Source: Vulcanisaeta sp. JCM 16161 (GTDB lineage Archaea; Thermoproteota; Thermoprotei; Thermoproteales; Thermocladiaceae). Taken from it: a stretch of DNA of 64,000 nucleotides. Made by a program: the position numbers and the translations under genes. The stretch covers positions 215,204 to 279,203 of the forward strand of contig NZ_BBDO01000002.1 of NCBI RefSeq assembly GCF_001316285.1, written 5' to 3'. This document shows, in pieces, positions 32,809-43,316 of this stretch. The notes under the pieces were generated by a model that saw only the letters and a list, made by a program, of their open reading frames with translations, had not been told where the DNA came from and searched no databases. How positions within the stretch are numbered: position 1 is the stretch's first letter; every line of letters begins with the position of its first letter.

Positions 32809-34670
32809 TTAGGAAGCCTTAACCTCCTCCGGCTTTATTAATGAGGCCTTAACAATCTCGGATATGTCCAGTATTCTAACCCTATCCTCAACACCCTTCA
32901 CCCTAGCAGCATCGGTAAGCATGGCATTGCAAAATGGGCATAGTGTGACTATCGTTTGAGCATTCGTCTCCATTAACTGCTCAAGCCTTATATGGCTAAT
33001 CCTCTTCTTCTCAGGCACATCATACCAATAATTAGCGCCACCAGCGCCACAGCAGAATGTTTGAGCGCCATGTTTCTTAGCCTCCTTTAAGTTACCAATC
33101 TTATTAACAATGACCCTTTGAGGCTTAGTGATATTATTATACCTGGCTAGGTAGCATGGGTCGTGTATCGTAAAGACTGTGTTATTCCGACCAACGTTTA
33201 TTTTGCCATCATTTATTAACTGCTCAAGGAACTCCGAGTGATGAATCACCTTCACATTGCCCATCCAAGGATCAATCTTTGGATAGTCGTTCTTAAAGAC
33301 GTTATAGCCGTGAGGACATATTGTTATTATATTCTTAACGCCGTACTTCTTAAATAACTCAATGTTATTAAGTGCCAATTCCTGAAACCTACCTTCCTCA
33401 CCAAGTCTTCTCGCTGGATCTCCACAGCACGTCTCCTCATCACCAAGTATTGCAATCTTATCTAGGAGTCCTGCAACCTTCAGTATTTCTATTAATGACG
33501 TGATTATTTCCCTAGCCCTATTATCAAAACTACCCATGCAACCAACCCAGAGCAGGTACTCAAAGCTTGGATTCTCTTGAACAGTCTTAACGCCAAGTTC
33601 CTTAAGCCAGTCGTGCCTACCGTAATTGGGCATACCCATTGAGTTATTGTATTGGGATAAGTTCAGGAGTAAGTTAGACTTCTTCTGGTCAAGCTTTCCC
33701 AATTCAACGAGCTTCCTCCTAAGATCCATTATTATGTCTATATGCCTAACACCGACTGGGCAGCTGTACGTACATGCACCGCAGGTTGTGCATGCCCATA
33801 GTTCATCCTCATTTATGACCTTAAAGGCATCAGCTTCAAGCCCTGCGGAATTCCTCAGCAATGCAAGCTTCCTAACGAGCACCCTTGGCGATAAGGCCTG
33901 CCAGCCGCAACCGCGGGACATGCTTCTTCACAAGCTCCAATTTCAACGCATGAACTAAAGCTGTGAATTTCATAGTCCTCAAATTCACTCAACTTCTCAA
34001 CACCCATCTTAACCTGGCTTGCATCGACCTTACCATTAATCACATCCTTAATATTAAACGGCATACGTATATTGGGCAGACCCCTATCAAAGTCCATGAA
34101 TAAATTAACCTCAGGTCTTGCATAGAATAGCACAATAAGTAAATAGTCGGCTATTGTTATTGCTAGCTTAACGTCAATATAGAATAATGATGGCAATATT
34201 GTCAATACGAGGGTTGACGTAGTTAGCAATATTATGGCCATGAGAATTCCCTGGAGCGTCAGTGATTTACCTCTGAAATCCTGGGACACTCCCAGGAAGT
34301 TATGTACGTTAATTGCCCGAATAAAAACCTGCACCCTCCATGCAAATGCCGCCAGTAATCCTGCAATGAATGGTACGGCTATGGCGAACATCACGTAATG
34401 CGCAATGACATACCTGTAAATCCATGGGTAGAGAAGTGTATAAAGCATTGATAAAGAAACACCACCTAATATTGAGAAGTGAAGCGCATCAACATAACTT
34501 CTCCTTATACCATTAATTTCGTACTTAACGAAGTTTATTAAGCGATCTATGGATAATCGCATCTTACTTATCCTAACCTCATAATATAGTCTAACTATTA
34601 ATGCTATTATTAATGCCAAATCTACCGTATATAGCGAATAAAGTAGGCGAATTAGGGCAATTTGATCCAT
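32809..34670 (-). CDS. Membrane-bound heterodisulfide-reductase-like iron-sulfur protein (EtfD/HdrDE type), one frameshift
   Basis: About 620 residues. The N-terminal third has about five hydrophobic helices (near residues 10-30, 65-85, 92-115, 140-165, 170-190), like a NarI/HdrE quinone-reactive anchor. It is followed by two 4Fe-4S motifs, CVEIGACEEACP (just before the break at about 33895) and CTTCGACTYSCPVG. Then come two CCG domains, EETCCGDPARRLGEEG and TFCCGAGGANYWYD, which in HdrB/D bind special iron-sulfur clusters. It follows etfB and etfA on the same strand, so it probably takes electrons from ETF to the membrane quinone, replacing ETF:quinone oxidoreductase. The direct physiological acceptor is inferred. 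Confidence 0.82.
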
Positions 34671-34681
34671 AAATTAATCCC

Positions 34682-35604
34682 TCACCTCTTAAGTAACTCC
34701 CTGAGCTTCTTCGTTAAGGCAGGTACAAACTTATAGAGGTCCTCAACAATGCCATAGTCACAATTCTTGAAGAATGGTGCGTTGGGATCGTTGTTTATAA
34801 CAACCACCGTCTTAGATTCCATCATTCCGGCCAGGTGCTGTGGTTGTCCACTTATGCCTATTGCCATGTATAGCTTTGGCCTGACCTTATGACCGCTTAA
34901 CCCAACCCAGTGGTCCTCACTGAGCCACTTAAGGTCTGCGGCTATTGGCCTTGAACAACCAATCTCAGCCCCAAGAACCTCAGCCAACTCAAAGGCGAGC
35001 TTAAGATCCTCCTGCTTCTTAAAGCCCCTACCCACGGAAACAATCAACTCAGCATCCTCAATCCTAACCTTACCCTTAGGCTTCTCCTCAGTAGAAACAA
35101 CCCTAATGCTGGGGACGACCTTAGGTTGCAGTGTTTCCGTAGATACCGTAGTGGCCTTCTCAACTGGCTTAAAACGTGCTGGTGGTGCCATTAGGAATAC
35201 CCTATCGGTTACTTTAACGGTTATCTGGGCCCTATTTCCAATACCATTATACGTAATCTCAAAGATATTACCGCTCTGTTTTAGGTCAATCACATCAACT
35301 ATTAGTGGCGCTGACAACTTTTGCGCAGCAATGGCGATTGCAGTCTTGAAGAACTTACTCACTGGGACGCTATTGCCGAGTAATTATTAACATTGATTAG
35401 ATCCACAAGGGTCTCCGAGAACGATGCCTCATCAACCTGAGTACTCAATACATAGGCCTTTGTCACTCCATACTTACCTAATTGGGACGCATCCCCAGCC
35501 CCAAGTAATAGGTAATGAATCTCTGAGCTCTCCAACTTCTGCGCCAGACCTATCAATCCTAGATCATTTATTGAACCTATTACGAGGACCTTCGCCATGC
35601 CCAT
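34682..35604 (-). CDS. etfA: Electron transfer flavoprotein alpha subunit, one frameshift
   Basis: About 307 residues. C-terminal FAD domain: LIVSVGRGFKKQEDLKLAFE, GCSRPIAADLKWL, VGLSGHKVRPKLYMAIGISG and VVINNDPNAPFF are the ETF-alpha signature. The N-terminal domain opens AKVLVIGSINDLGLIGLA; the frame breaks near 35370. The ATG overlaps the etfB stop, giving a coupled etfB-etfA-etfD-like operon. Confidence 0.93.
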
Positions 35605-36398
35605 CACCTCGGGGTTATTATGCCTTCCTGAACCAATGCCTGAACCAGCTTATCCACCTTTTCATCAACACTCCCCTCCTTAATAATCACACCTTTCCTC
35701 TTGACTTGAATCGGCACTACGTTCCCGACCTCAACGGGTGACTTTACGGAAATCCCAAGGTCAGCAAGACCTAGTCTATTTATGGGTTTCTTCATTGCCG
35801 CCCTAATCTGGAGTAAAGGTGGTATTCTTGGTACGTTTATTTCCCTAGTAACGGTCACTAAGACTGGTAATTGAGCCTCAACGGTTTGCACGGCCTCCTC
35901 AAGGTCACGCTTCGCAATTACCTTATTACCTTCAACCTTCAACTCTCTAACGAAGGAGATTACAGGTATCCCGAGCTCAGCCGCAACCCTAGGCCCTACC
36001 TGGCTCGTATAACCATCTATTGTTGCCTCACCGGCTATTATTAAGTCATAATTGCCCAACTTCCTTACCGCCGCGGCTATGGCCTTAGCCGTTAGTAATT
36101 GATCACTATTTATGAGTGCATTATCGGCTATTATATAAGCCTCATCAGCGCCCATAGCCAACACCTCCCTGAGTAGGCTCTCGGCCTCCTGCTGTCTCTT
36201 TGCCAGTGGGCCGTATTTAAGTGCGGTTATTACCCTGACCCTGCCACCGGCCTTCTCCTTGATTCTAACGGCCTCCTCAACCGCGTTTCTATCAATATCG
36301 CTTATCTTGAGCGGTGTGGCCTCAATATCCACCTTCGTCTCGCTAACCCTTAATTGTCCCGTATCGAGAGCCAGTTTTACAAGTGCTAATATCTCCAT
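35604..36398 (-). CDS. etfB: Electron transfer flavoprotein beta subunit
   Basis: About 264 residues, intact. MEILALVKLALDTGQLRV is the usual ETF-beta opening, which is why I start at 36398; a longer frame to 36440 adds 14 residues. DEAYIIAD, DLIIAGEATIDGYTSQVGPR (adenine nucleotide site) and the C-terminal arm are present. Whether the ETF is bifurcating needs structural comparison with bifurcating groups. Divergent from pheS. Confidence 0.93.
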   Translation of the reverse strand: MEILALVKLALDTGQLRVSETKVDIEATPLKISDIDRNAVEEAVRIKEKAGGRVRVITALKYGPLAKRQQEAESLLREVLAMGADEAYIIADNALINSDQLLTAKAIAAAVRKLGNYDLIIAGEATIDGYTSQVGPRVAAELGIPVISFVRELKVEGNKVIAKRDLEEAVQTVEAQLPVLVTVTREINVPRIPPLLQIRAAMKKPINRLGLADLGISVKSPVEVGNVVPIQVKRKGVIIKEGSVDEKVDKLVQALVQEGIITPR

Positions 36399-36527
36399 TG
36401 TGGTTAGGGTTTGATATGAGTTTTTTTTAGCATTATCCATTATTTATGCTATATATTTGCCCAGGAGAGTACGCATCACCCTTAAGTAATCCTTATAAGA
36501 TATGAGTATTGCTTATCACGTACATTA

Positions 36528-38096
36528 ATGAGTGAGGATAGGAATAGGGAATTGATATTACCACAGCAGGAGTTTGACATACTGAAAATATTAAGGGATA
36601 GTACAACACCCGTAAGGATTGACAATATTGCGTCTAAGTTAGGTACCGATGTTAATTCATTAATGAGGAGTATTGCCGAACTTGAGAACCTGGGCTTAAT
36701 TCGAATTAATAAGGTTGTAAGGAGGGTCATTGAATTAACGGAGGAGGGTAGGAAGTACCTTGAGGATGGATTGCCCGAGGTTAGGCTGGCTAAGGTATTG
36801 CTTAATTGCGGGTGTAAACCCACCATTAGTGAGGTACCCAACCTGGCTAAGCAATACGGTATTTCATTAACGCCTAATGAAATTAACTATGCAATATCAT
36901 CATTGAGTAGGTTGGGCATCATAAGGGTTAATAGGGGCGTAATTGAGGCGACCTCGCCGGATAGGCTTACCAGCGTGATTAATAGGCAGGATATACTTAG
37001 TCAAATTAGGAATGGGATATTTGAGGATGAGGCTCCTAACGATTTAAGGTCTATCATTCAGGAATTTCTTAAAAGGGATATTGCTAGGGTGAGGGAGAGG
37101 AGTATAATCGAGTTATTAATAACCGATGAGGCACGTAACCTCATGGATAGGGGCTTATTAAAGGCTGGCGTTGTGGTTACAGCATTAACGCCTGAATTAA
37201 TAACGAGTGGCGCCTGGAGAAATGTCGTTATTAAGAGGTTTGATTTGACAATACCAACGCCTCAGGCACCCATTGTGACCAAGCACTTCTTCTCAGAATT
37301 CATTAAGTTTGTTAAGGAGGTCTTCATATCGCTTGGTTTTGAGGAGGTCTACGGACCACACGTGGAACTCGAACTGTGGAACTTCGATGCGCTGTTTCAA
37401 GCGCAAGACCACCCTGCCAGGGAGATTCACGACACGTACTTCCTCAAGTATCCAAGCACGGGTAAAATACTCGATAATGAATTAATGAGTAGGATTGCGC
37501 GCACCCATGAGGATGGGTGGATAACTGGCTCAAGGGGCTGGGGCTATAAGTGGGACCGGGTAGGGCTGTTAGGCTTGTGCTTAGGACCCAAACCACGTCA
37601 GTCTCCGTAAGGACTTTGTATAGGCGTGGCGATGGTGAGTACAGGGCATTCACAATTGATAGGGTCTTTAGGCCTGAGGTTCTCGATCCGAAGCACTCCA
37701 TGGAGTTTCACCAGGCTGATGGCATTGTGGTTGGTGAGAACCTAAGCTTTAAGCACTTGCTCGGAGTGCTCGAGGCTTTGGCGAGGGGTATGGGATTGAA
37801 GAAGGTCATGTTTAAGCCAGCCTACTTCCCATTCACAAGTCCGTCTGCCGAGGGCTATGCATACCATGAGAAGCTTGGTTGGATAGAGTTCGTCGGTTCA
37901 GGAATATTCAGGCCCGAGGTCGTGATGCCACTCGGCCTTAGAAAAAGTAGGGTTTTGGCGTTTGGTATGGGCTTGATAGGATCGCATGATACTCATGAAC
38001 ATTGAAGACATCAGGGATTTATTCTCCAGGGATATTAATACGATCAAGGGTTATTGGACGAACTTCTCGAGGTTCATAAATAATCTAAACCGCTGA
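36528..38096 (+). CDS. pheS: Phenylalanyl-tRNA synthetase alpha subunit, three frameshifts
   Basis: About 522 residues. N-terminal tandem winged helices (36550 to about 37050) typical of archaeal/eukaryal PheRS alpha. Class II core: PIVTKHFFSEFIKF, GFEEVYGPHVELELWNFDAL, FQAQDHPAREIHDTYFL, then after a break near 37560, AFTIDRVFRPEVLDPKHSME, FKPAYFPFTSPSAEGY and GSGIFRPEV. Two more one-base losses near 37975 and 37987 hide the true end; the frame finishes NIEDIRDLFSRDINTIKGYW and stops at 38096. TATA-like ccttataagata at 36491 supports ATG 36528. Confidence 0.95.
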
Positions 38097-38139
38097 AGTT
38101 AGTTAAGGTTATAAATCTTGAAGAGGTTAGTAGTGACCT

Positions 38140-39046
38140 GTGTCAAGGAGTGAGGAGCATGCCATTAAGTCGGCGCATTTAATATTGCCATTAACATCAC
38201 CAATAATAGCGGTACTCCTCATATTAGGATTAATCAACATTGGCGAGACCCAGGTTCCGGCGGGTCCACCATTTCAATCAGTGAACACGTCAAGCGCCGG
38301 CCTGTATAATGTGGCTGTTATCATAGTGATAATGATCGTGGCGACATACATAATTTATAAGTTAATAAAGCGGAGGTTAATAAGGACATTCGAGACCCTA
38401 AAAAAACATATTGCTGGCCATCGTCATAATAAGCTCCGTTTTATTCTACACAATGACCTACGCGTATGGGTATGACATAGGACCACTAATTAATTACCCA
38501 GCATTAATATTCGTGGTGGCCATCATAATAAGTGCATTAATCATGTACGCAGCAATTAGGGCTAGGAACACCGTGGTTAGAGCTCTGGCAATAAGTGCGT
38601 ATAGTTCCATGGCCGGCGTAATATTCACAATAGCCCTACCTGCATGGACCTTGGCAATATTATTAGTTGCATTACCACTCTATGACATAGTGATGGTGTA
38701 TAGGGGATTACTTGGCCGATTAGTTACTGAGCTTTCTAAGTACGGTGAAGGTAAGTACCCACTGCTCAGGGGGTTGATCCTGGACATGGATGGTATAGGC
38801 ATTGGCGTTGGTGACCTGGTGCTATACGCAACGCTGGTCTCATTAACAATGCTTCAATACGTTAGTCATAACTTCACATTAATTCAGGGCGCACTGGCTT
38901 CAATTGCTTCACTGATTGGGATACTCATTGGTCTCTTCATAACGTTTAAGTACTTATTACCAATCAAGAAGTATGCGCCGGCACTACCAATACCAATACT
39001 GCTCGGGTCCATCCCACTCATATACCTGGTTACGATAATTATATGA
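38140..39046 (+). CDS. Presenilin/signal-peptide-peptidase-type intramembrane aspartyl protease, one frameshift
   Basis: About 301 residues with nine or so hydrophobic segments. The three hallmarks of the family are present in order: PLYDIVMVYRG (YD catalytic Asp), GIGIGVGDLVLYA (GxGD catalytic Asp) and APALPIPI (PAL motif). These proteases cut transmembrane helices such as leftover signal peptides. GTG start at 38140. The frame breaks near 38405 within KKTLLAIVIISSVLFYTM. Flanked by pheS upstream and a thiolase gene downstream, neither informative. Confidence 0.87.
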
Positions 39047-39293
39047 CCTATAACTGGACAATGTCAACCTTTCTAAGGGCCTCACGATCCTTCTGAGTAG
39101 GTACTTACTAAGTATTTTAATCCAGGGATTATTGACCATCTCAGCAAATGGGAATTCCATCACCCGTAACTCATAATACGGCAATAAATAACAAGTGAAT
39201 AAAAAGAGTAATATTATGACGCAGTAATGCTATATAACAATAAATACTATACTCAGGGAGTAGCCTTATTTAGATCCTCACTAAGGCGCCCAG

Positions 39294-40455
39294 GTGCGTA
39301 GGGTCGGCATTATTGGTGTTGGTCAGTCTGTCTTTGGTGTTAGGAATGACGTGACGATTCAGGAGCTTGCCTGGGAGGCTGTTAAGGAGGCCCTTGAGGA
39401 TGCAGGTTTGACGCAGAGGGATATAGAGATATCGATTGTCGGTAGCGCTGGCACCAGGACCTATGAATTATATCCGGCAGTTCCTGTTAATGAGTATAGT
39501 GGATTTAGTGAGAAGGGCCCTATTAGGGTCGAGGCTGCCTGCGCCACTGGTAGTGCTGCGTTGGCCGTGGCTTACAACATGGTTGCCTCAGGCTTTGTGG
39601 ACGTGGCCCTAGCCATTGGTGTGGAGAAGATGAATGAGGTTGACACAGCAACGTCACTTGCCGTCGGCGGTAGAGGCGGTAATTACCTCTGGGAGTATCA
39701 CTTCTACGGTACGACATTTCCGGCATACTACGCCCTATACGCCACAGCGCACATGGCTAAGTTCGGAACTACCGAGGAGCAGCTGGCCCTGGTTAGGGTT
39801 AAAAATCAAGTATGCTGCTAGGAATCCAAAGGCTCAGTTCCAGTTTGAGGTGACTGTCGAGGACGTACTTAACTCGAGACCCATTGCATGGCCATTAAAG
39901 CTTTATGATTGCTCGGCAATAACCGACGGTGCCGCAGCCGCCATAGTGGCCAGTGAGGATGTAATTAGGAAGTTACATATTGACACCCCAGTATGGATTG
40001 AAGCCATAGGCTATGCATCTGACACATCAAATATAACTAGGCGTGAGGATTACGTGAGCCTAAGGGCCACAAGAATAGCGGCCCAAATGGCTTATAGGAG
40101 AGCTGGCATTGAACCGAGGGATGTCGAGGTTGCTGAGGTTCATGATTGCTTCACAATAGCAGAGATCATGGCCTACGAGGACCTAGGCTTTGTTGAGAAG
40201 GGCAAGGGCGGTAAGTTCATTGAGGAGGGACAGAGCGATATTGGCGGTAAGGTTGCCGTTAACCTAAGCGGTGGGCTCCTTGGGAAAGGCCATCCGCTTG
40301 GGGCCACGGGTCTTGCTATGATTTATGAGTTGGTTAAGCAGTTGAGGGAGGAGAGGGAGCGTGGTAGGCAGGCGCCTTTGAAGAGGTACATAGCCCTTGC
40401 CCATAATATTGGTGGTACTGGTCATTACGGCTATGTGACAATACTGAGGAGGTGA
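39294..40455 (+). CDS. Thiolase (acetyl-CoA C-acetyltransferase, archaeal SCP2-like), one frameshift
   Basis: About 386 residues. Active-site cysteine in VEAACATGSAALAVA, histidine in VAEVHDCFTIAE, and the final GKGHPLGATG and HNIGGTGHYGYV. Frame is lost near 39810 and resumes KYAARNPKAQFQFE. GTG start at 39294. It ends in a TGATG overlap with a DUF35 gene; archaeal thiolases need this partner as a bridge to HMG-CoA synthase. It may serve mevalonate synthesis or acyl-CoA breakdown. Confidence 0.93.
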
Positions 40456-40936
40456 TGGGAATGGCAGAGAAGAAACCTAGTAGGAAGACCGTTAAGGCTG
40501 AGGGACCTACCATAGACTCGGTACCAATAGTCTATAGGCATAAGATACCCATTGGTAAGACCGTTAAGTATTGGGATGGCCTTAAGGAGGGCAGGATATA
40601 CGCAACTAGGTGTAAGTCCTGCGGTGCGGTTTATTATCCACCGCAGGCCGACTGTCCATATTGTGGTTCAAGTGATGTTGAGTGGATTGAGTTGCTAGGG
40701 AGGGCGTCCTTGAGACCTTCACCAGGGTTTACTCAAGACCTCAGGGTTATGAGGACTTTGAACCCTACATAATCGCCATTGCGAGGGTTGGTGATGTTAG
40801 GGTCATGGGCTGGCTAGTCAATGTTAAGGATGAGAGGTGCGTTAGGGTTGGTGATGAGGTAATACTCGGCACAACCTACATTGAGAAGCACAATAAGTAC
40901 ATAATAACACTCCAACTAAAGAATAAGCAATGCTAA
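40455..40936 (+). CDS. DUF35 OB-fold/zinc-ribbon thiolase partner, one frameshift
   Basis: About 160 residues. The rubredoxin-like ribbon is YATRCKSCGAVYYPPQADCP plus YCGSSDVEW, followed by an OB-fold domain. One-base loss near 40707; the frame continues as GVLETFTRVYSRPQGYED and ends EKHNKYIITLQLKNKQC. In archaea such proteins hold thiolase and HMG-CoA synthase together so that the unfavourable acetoacetyl-CoA is channelled. Confidence 0.88.
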
Positions 40937-41716
40937 TGATTGCTATCTAGCACTGACTTACTTAAAATGGTGTTAACGACTTGCTTAACCACGCAATCCT
41001 CGTTTAATATCTTGAAGTACGTGGATTTAGGACCCAGGGGTCCAGGGGCTATTATTGGCTCAACACAACCATCCAGGCTATTAATTAGGGATTGCTTTAT
41101 ATCAATACCTCCTAATGACTGCTTAATGCAGGTATTTAAATCATCGATTCTCAAGACCTTTTGAGGGCCTATGGACGCCATCGCCCTTCTAATGCATTCG
41201 CTCACAGACGCCGTGTACTTAATGCTAACCTCCCCATTAACCACCTCCACCACGCCGAGGTCCGTTGCAAGCCCAATAATCGCCTTAAAAGCAACCTCAT
41301 TAAGCCATGCGGTTGGTGACAAATCCCTCATTTTTTTGATTTATTAATTTATGAAGCTCGGCAATGTTAATAGGCCCCTCCTCACTTATTAGGTTTATTA
41401 ACAATCGGTAATGAGGCAACTCCTTATAAAGTATTAGATGAAGCAGCATCTTCGATAAAGCAAGATCCCTATTCAAAGCCCTATATAGCGTGTTACCCGT
41501 GTCCGTCAACCTAATGTTACAATCCCCATAAACCTCTACCAACCCAATCCTCTGAAAGAACCTCGTTATATCACCCCTACCCTTACCAATGTCAAGACCT
41601 CTATCCTTAATTGCGGAGCAATTAATTCCAGGATTTTCACCAACCACGAGTATATAATTTATGAGCTTCTCAAGGCTTATCCTTGGTATCGGTATACTCC
41701 TCTGTATATTAAGCAT
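40933..41716 (-). CDS. Unrecognised protein with winged-helix-like repeats, one frameshift
   Basis: About 260 residues. No family recognised. The N-terminal half (LEKLINYILVVGENPGINCS, GDITRFFQRIGLVEVYGDCN) and the middle (LLINLISEEGPINIAELHKL) read like winged helices. An A7 run near 41332 is probably one base too long; deleting it joins HKLINQK to MRDLSPTAWLNEVAFKAI. Cysteines and a C-terminal region (PGPLGPKSTYFKILNEDCVV) follow. It overlaps the upstream hidden membrane gene by TAATG. Confidence 0.6.
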
Positions 41717-41919
41717 TAATGATTAGTTATTATGCATGATTTATTTGCAGTGAACCTGTAAAATAGCGCTAATATCAGTATCAATACTAAGCCAAAATAC
41801 CTCAATGGAACCTTTACCTTAGAATTGTTTCTTAGTAATACTGTCCTGATGCATTAATGGTATGAATTTATCTACCTGTACCCGTGAGAATATTAATAGC
41901 AGGACTATAACGTCAACAT
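41716..41919 (-). CDS. Hidden small membrane protein (two indels)
   Basis: Not visible as one frame. From ATG 41919 the reading MLTL- VLLLIFSRVQVDKFIPLM, then QDSITKKQF, is joined near 41815 to KVPLRYFGLVLILILALFYR and ends TANKSCIITNH. Two short hydrophobic helices, about 67 residues. Support: the stop overlaps the next gene's ATG (TAATG), and TATA-like atatttaattaa at about 41928-41940 lies about 20 bases upstream. Inference only; two base corrections are needed. Confidence 0.4.
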
Positions 41920-41964
41920 TTTAACTGTTAATTAAATATCCCTGCCAGTTTCAATACCTAAACA

Positions 41965-42228
41965 ATGGTATCCGAGGAGACATTAAAGCTGGAATTGAGC
42001 CTGAAATGCCCCATATGCGGCTTCAACCTTCAGTTAATTGAGAATTCAACATACGTAATCCTTGGATGCCCGCATTGCAAAATATACACGAGGATGACGA
42101 AAAAGCACATCTATAGGAATTACATTGAGTATGGGGACAACCACATTCATTTGAAATGGGCTGAATTAATAAAGGAGCTTTACATAAGAATTAGTGGTAA
42201 AGCTCATCAAGAATCAAGTGAATCTTAA
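41965..42228 (+). CDS. Small zinc-ribbon protein
   Basis: 87 residues with one ribbon: LKCPICGFNLQLIE and LGCPHCKIYTRMTK. The rest is a charged helix. No family recognised; such proteins may bind nucleic acid. TATA-like ttaattaaata at 41928-41938 fits a leaderless ATG at 41965. Its 3' end overlaps the convergent gene by 38 bases. Confidence 0.7.
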   Translation: MVSEETLKLELSLKCPICGFNLQLIENSTYVILGCPHCKIYTRMTKKHIYRNYIEYGDNHIHLKWAELIKELYIRISGKAHQESSES

Positions 42229-42730
42229 TCCCTGACCTCCTTAGGTACTCAAGGGCTGTATCAAATATTGAGTTAATATCGTATGTAGACTTTCCCACAC
42301 CCCTAATGTATGGGCGGTATAAATGAACATAAATAGTTACACCCCTACCTGCTAAGTCGATTATTTTGTAAGCATCAAGATGAACCACAACGCTCTGGGT
42401 TAATGAACAGTCATCGCCCGTGAAGTAATTCATGACAGTAAAGCCAAGTCTACTCAATAACATTACCCTGTCCTGAGTAATGCACGGGTACGCAATAAGC
42501 CTATTGACCCCCCGCTGTAGTAATAATTTTATCAGTGATGGACGCCTTAGCAACTCATTGACCTGCTCAGGGTCTATCATTAACCCATGCACACGGCACT
42601 TAAGCCCCCTAACATAACTCCAATCCGTCACCCTAATAATACAGTCATCGCCACAGCAGTCAATCCCCAACCTATAAACACTAATTACTACGTCCTTATA
42701 CTTATTAATTAACTCCCTAAATGAACTCAT
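42191..42730 (-). CDS. Unrecognised conserved-looking protein with cysteine cluster
   Basis: 179 residues, intact. Near the N-terminus it has RLGIDCCGDDCIIRVTDWSY and then GLKCRVHGLMIDPEQV, a possible metal site. The second half alternates strand and helix (VNRLIAYPCITQDRVMLLSR; VVVHLDAYKIIDLAGRGVTI). The 5' end overlaps the DUF429 gene by 14 bases, so the two are likely co-expressed. Function unknown. Confidence 0.7.
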   Translation of the reverse strand: MSSFRELINKYKDVVISVYRLGIDCCGDDCIIRVTDWSYVRGLKCRVHGLMIDPEQVNELLRRPSLIKLLLQRGVNRLIAYPCITQDRVMLLSRLGFTVMNYFTGDDCSLTQSVVVHLDAYKIIDLAGRGVTIYVHLYRPYIRGVGKSTYDINSIFDTALEYLRRSGIKIHLILDELYH

Positions 42731-43316
42731 GACTAACTACCCTGGTTATGCAATCACTACGCGGAATTATTAGTGAACCCTCGTCCTCAAGCCCCGTCAA
42801 TTCCTCCGTACACCCATTATCATGCAATAGGCAGGTAAATGCCGACACCAATGCATCAACCTCATGCTCATTACCTATTAAGGGTCCCCTTAACCTCGAT
42901 GTTATGAACTTAACGAAGTCCTGCCTATCCATCCCAAGTATTTTGAGTGTTGATGTTGGGTGTACCTCGAGAACGCTAAAGCCGTGCTGCCTCAACTCAT
43001 TCGCTATCTGCATACCATACATTGTTAGCTGCCTCATAGGACCTAGTAACGGTGGGATTAACTTAAGACCAAGCTTCCTAGCCTTAATCTCAACTAACCT
43101 ATTAATGCCACGTTTAGGGAGTCCGAGCGGTGCATCTATGCATATTAATGATGGAGACTGCCGCAGTATCACGTCTATTATCTCCTCCTTTGTGGATAGA
43201 GTACTCACCACGTAGGTGCGTTCATTAGCGTTTATTAATCCAAGGCCCGTCCTCTTCCTATTAGGTAGTGCAAGATCAATCCCTACGTATATACCCCTCA
43301 CTACTGGCGGTGTCAT
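42717..43316 (-). CDS. DUF429 family protein (RNase H-like fold)
   Basis: 199 residues, intact. GIDLALPNRKRTGLGLI, LICIDAPLGLPKRG and NEHEVDALVSAFTCLL carry the acidic residues expected of the family, which is predicted to be a nuclease of the RNase H superfamily. Starts directly after the dtdA stop codon (TAA ATG). Substrate unknown. Confidence 0.85.
   Translation of the reverse strand: MTPPVVRGIYVGIDLALPNRKRTGLGLINANERTYVVSTLSTKEEIIDVILRQSPSLICIDAPLGLPKRGINRLVEIKARKLGLKLIPPLLGPMRQLTMYGMQIANELRQHGFSVLEVHPTSTLKILGMDRQDFVKFITSRLRGPLIGNEHEVDALVSAFTCLLHDNGCTEELTGLEDEGSLIIPRSDCITRVVSHEFI

Noticed and set aside
38984..39184. Minus-strand frame of 66 codons overlapping the presenilin-type gene end (MEFPFAEMVNNPWIKILSKY...)
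   Set aside because: The first part reads gene-like and could be a real small protein of about 45 residues, but it has no convincing start signal, no family and its end runs antisense into a conserved gene. Left open, not annotated.
42748..43215. 155-codon plus-strand frame opposite DUF429
   Set aside because: The minus-strand DUF429 protein has clear family motifs; the plus frame has none.
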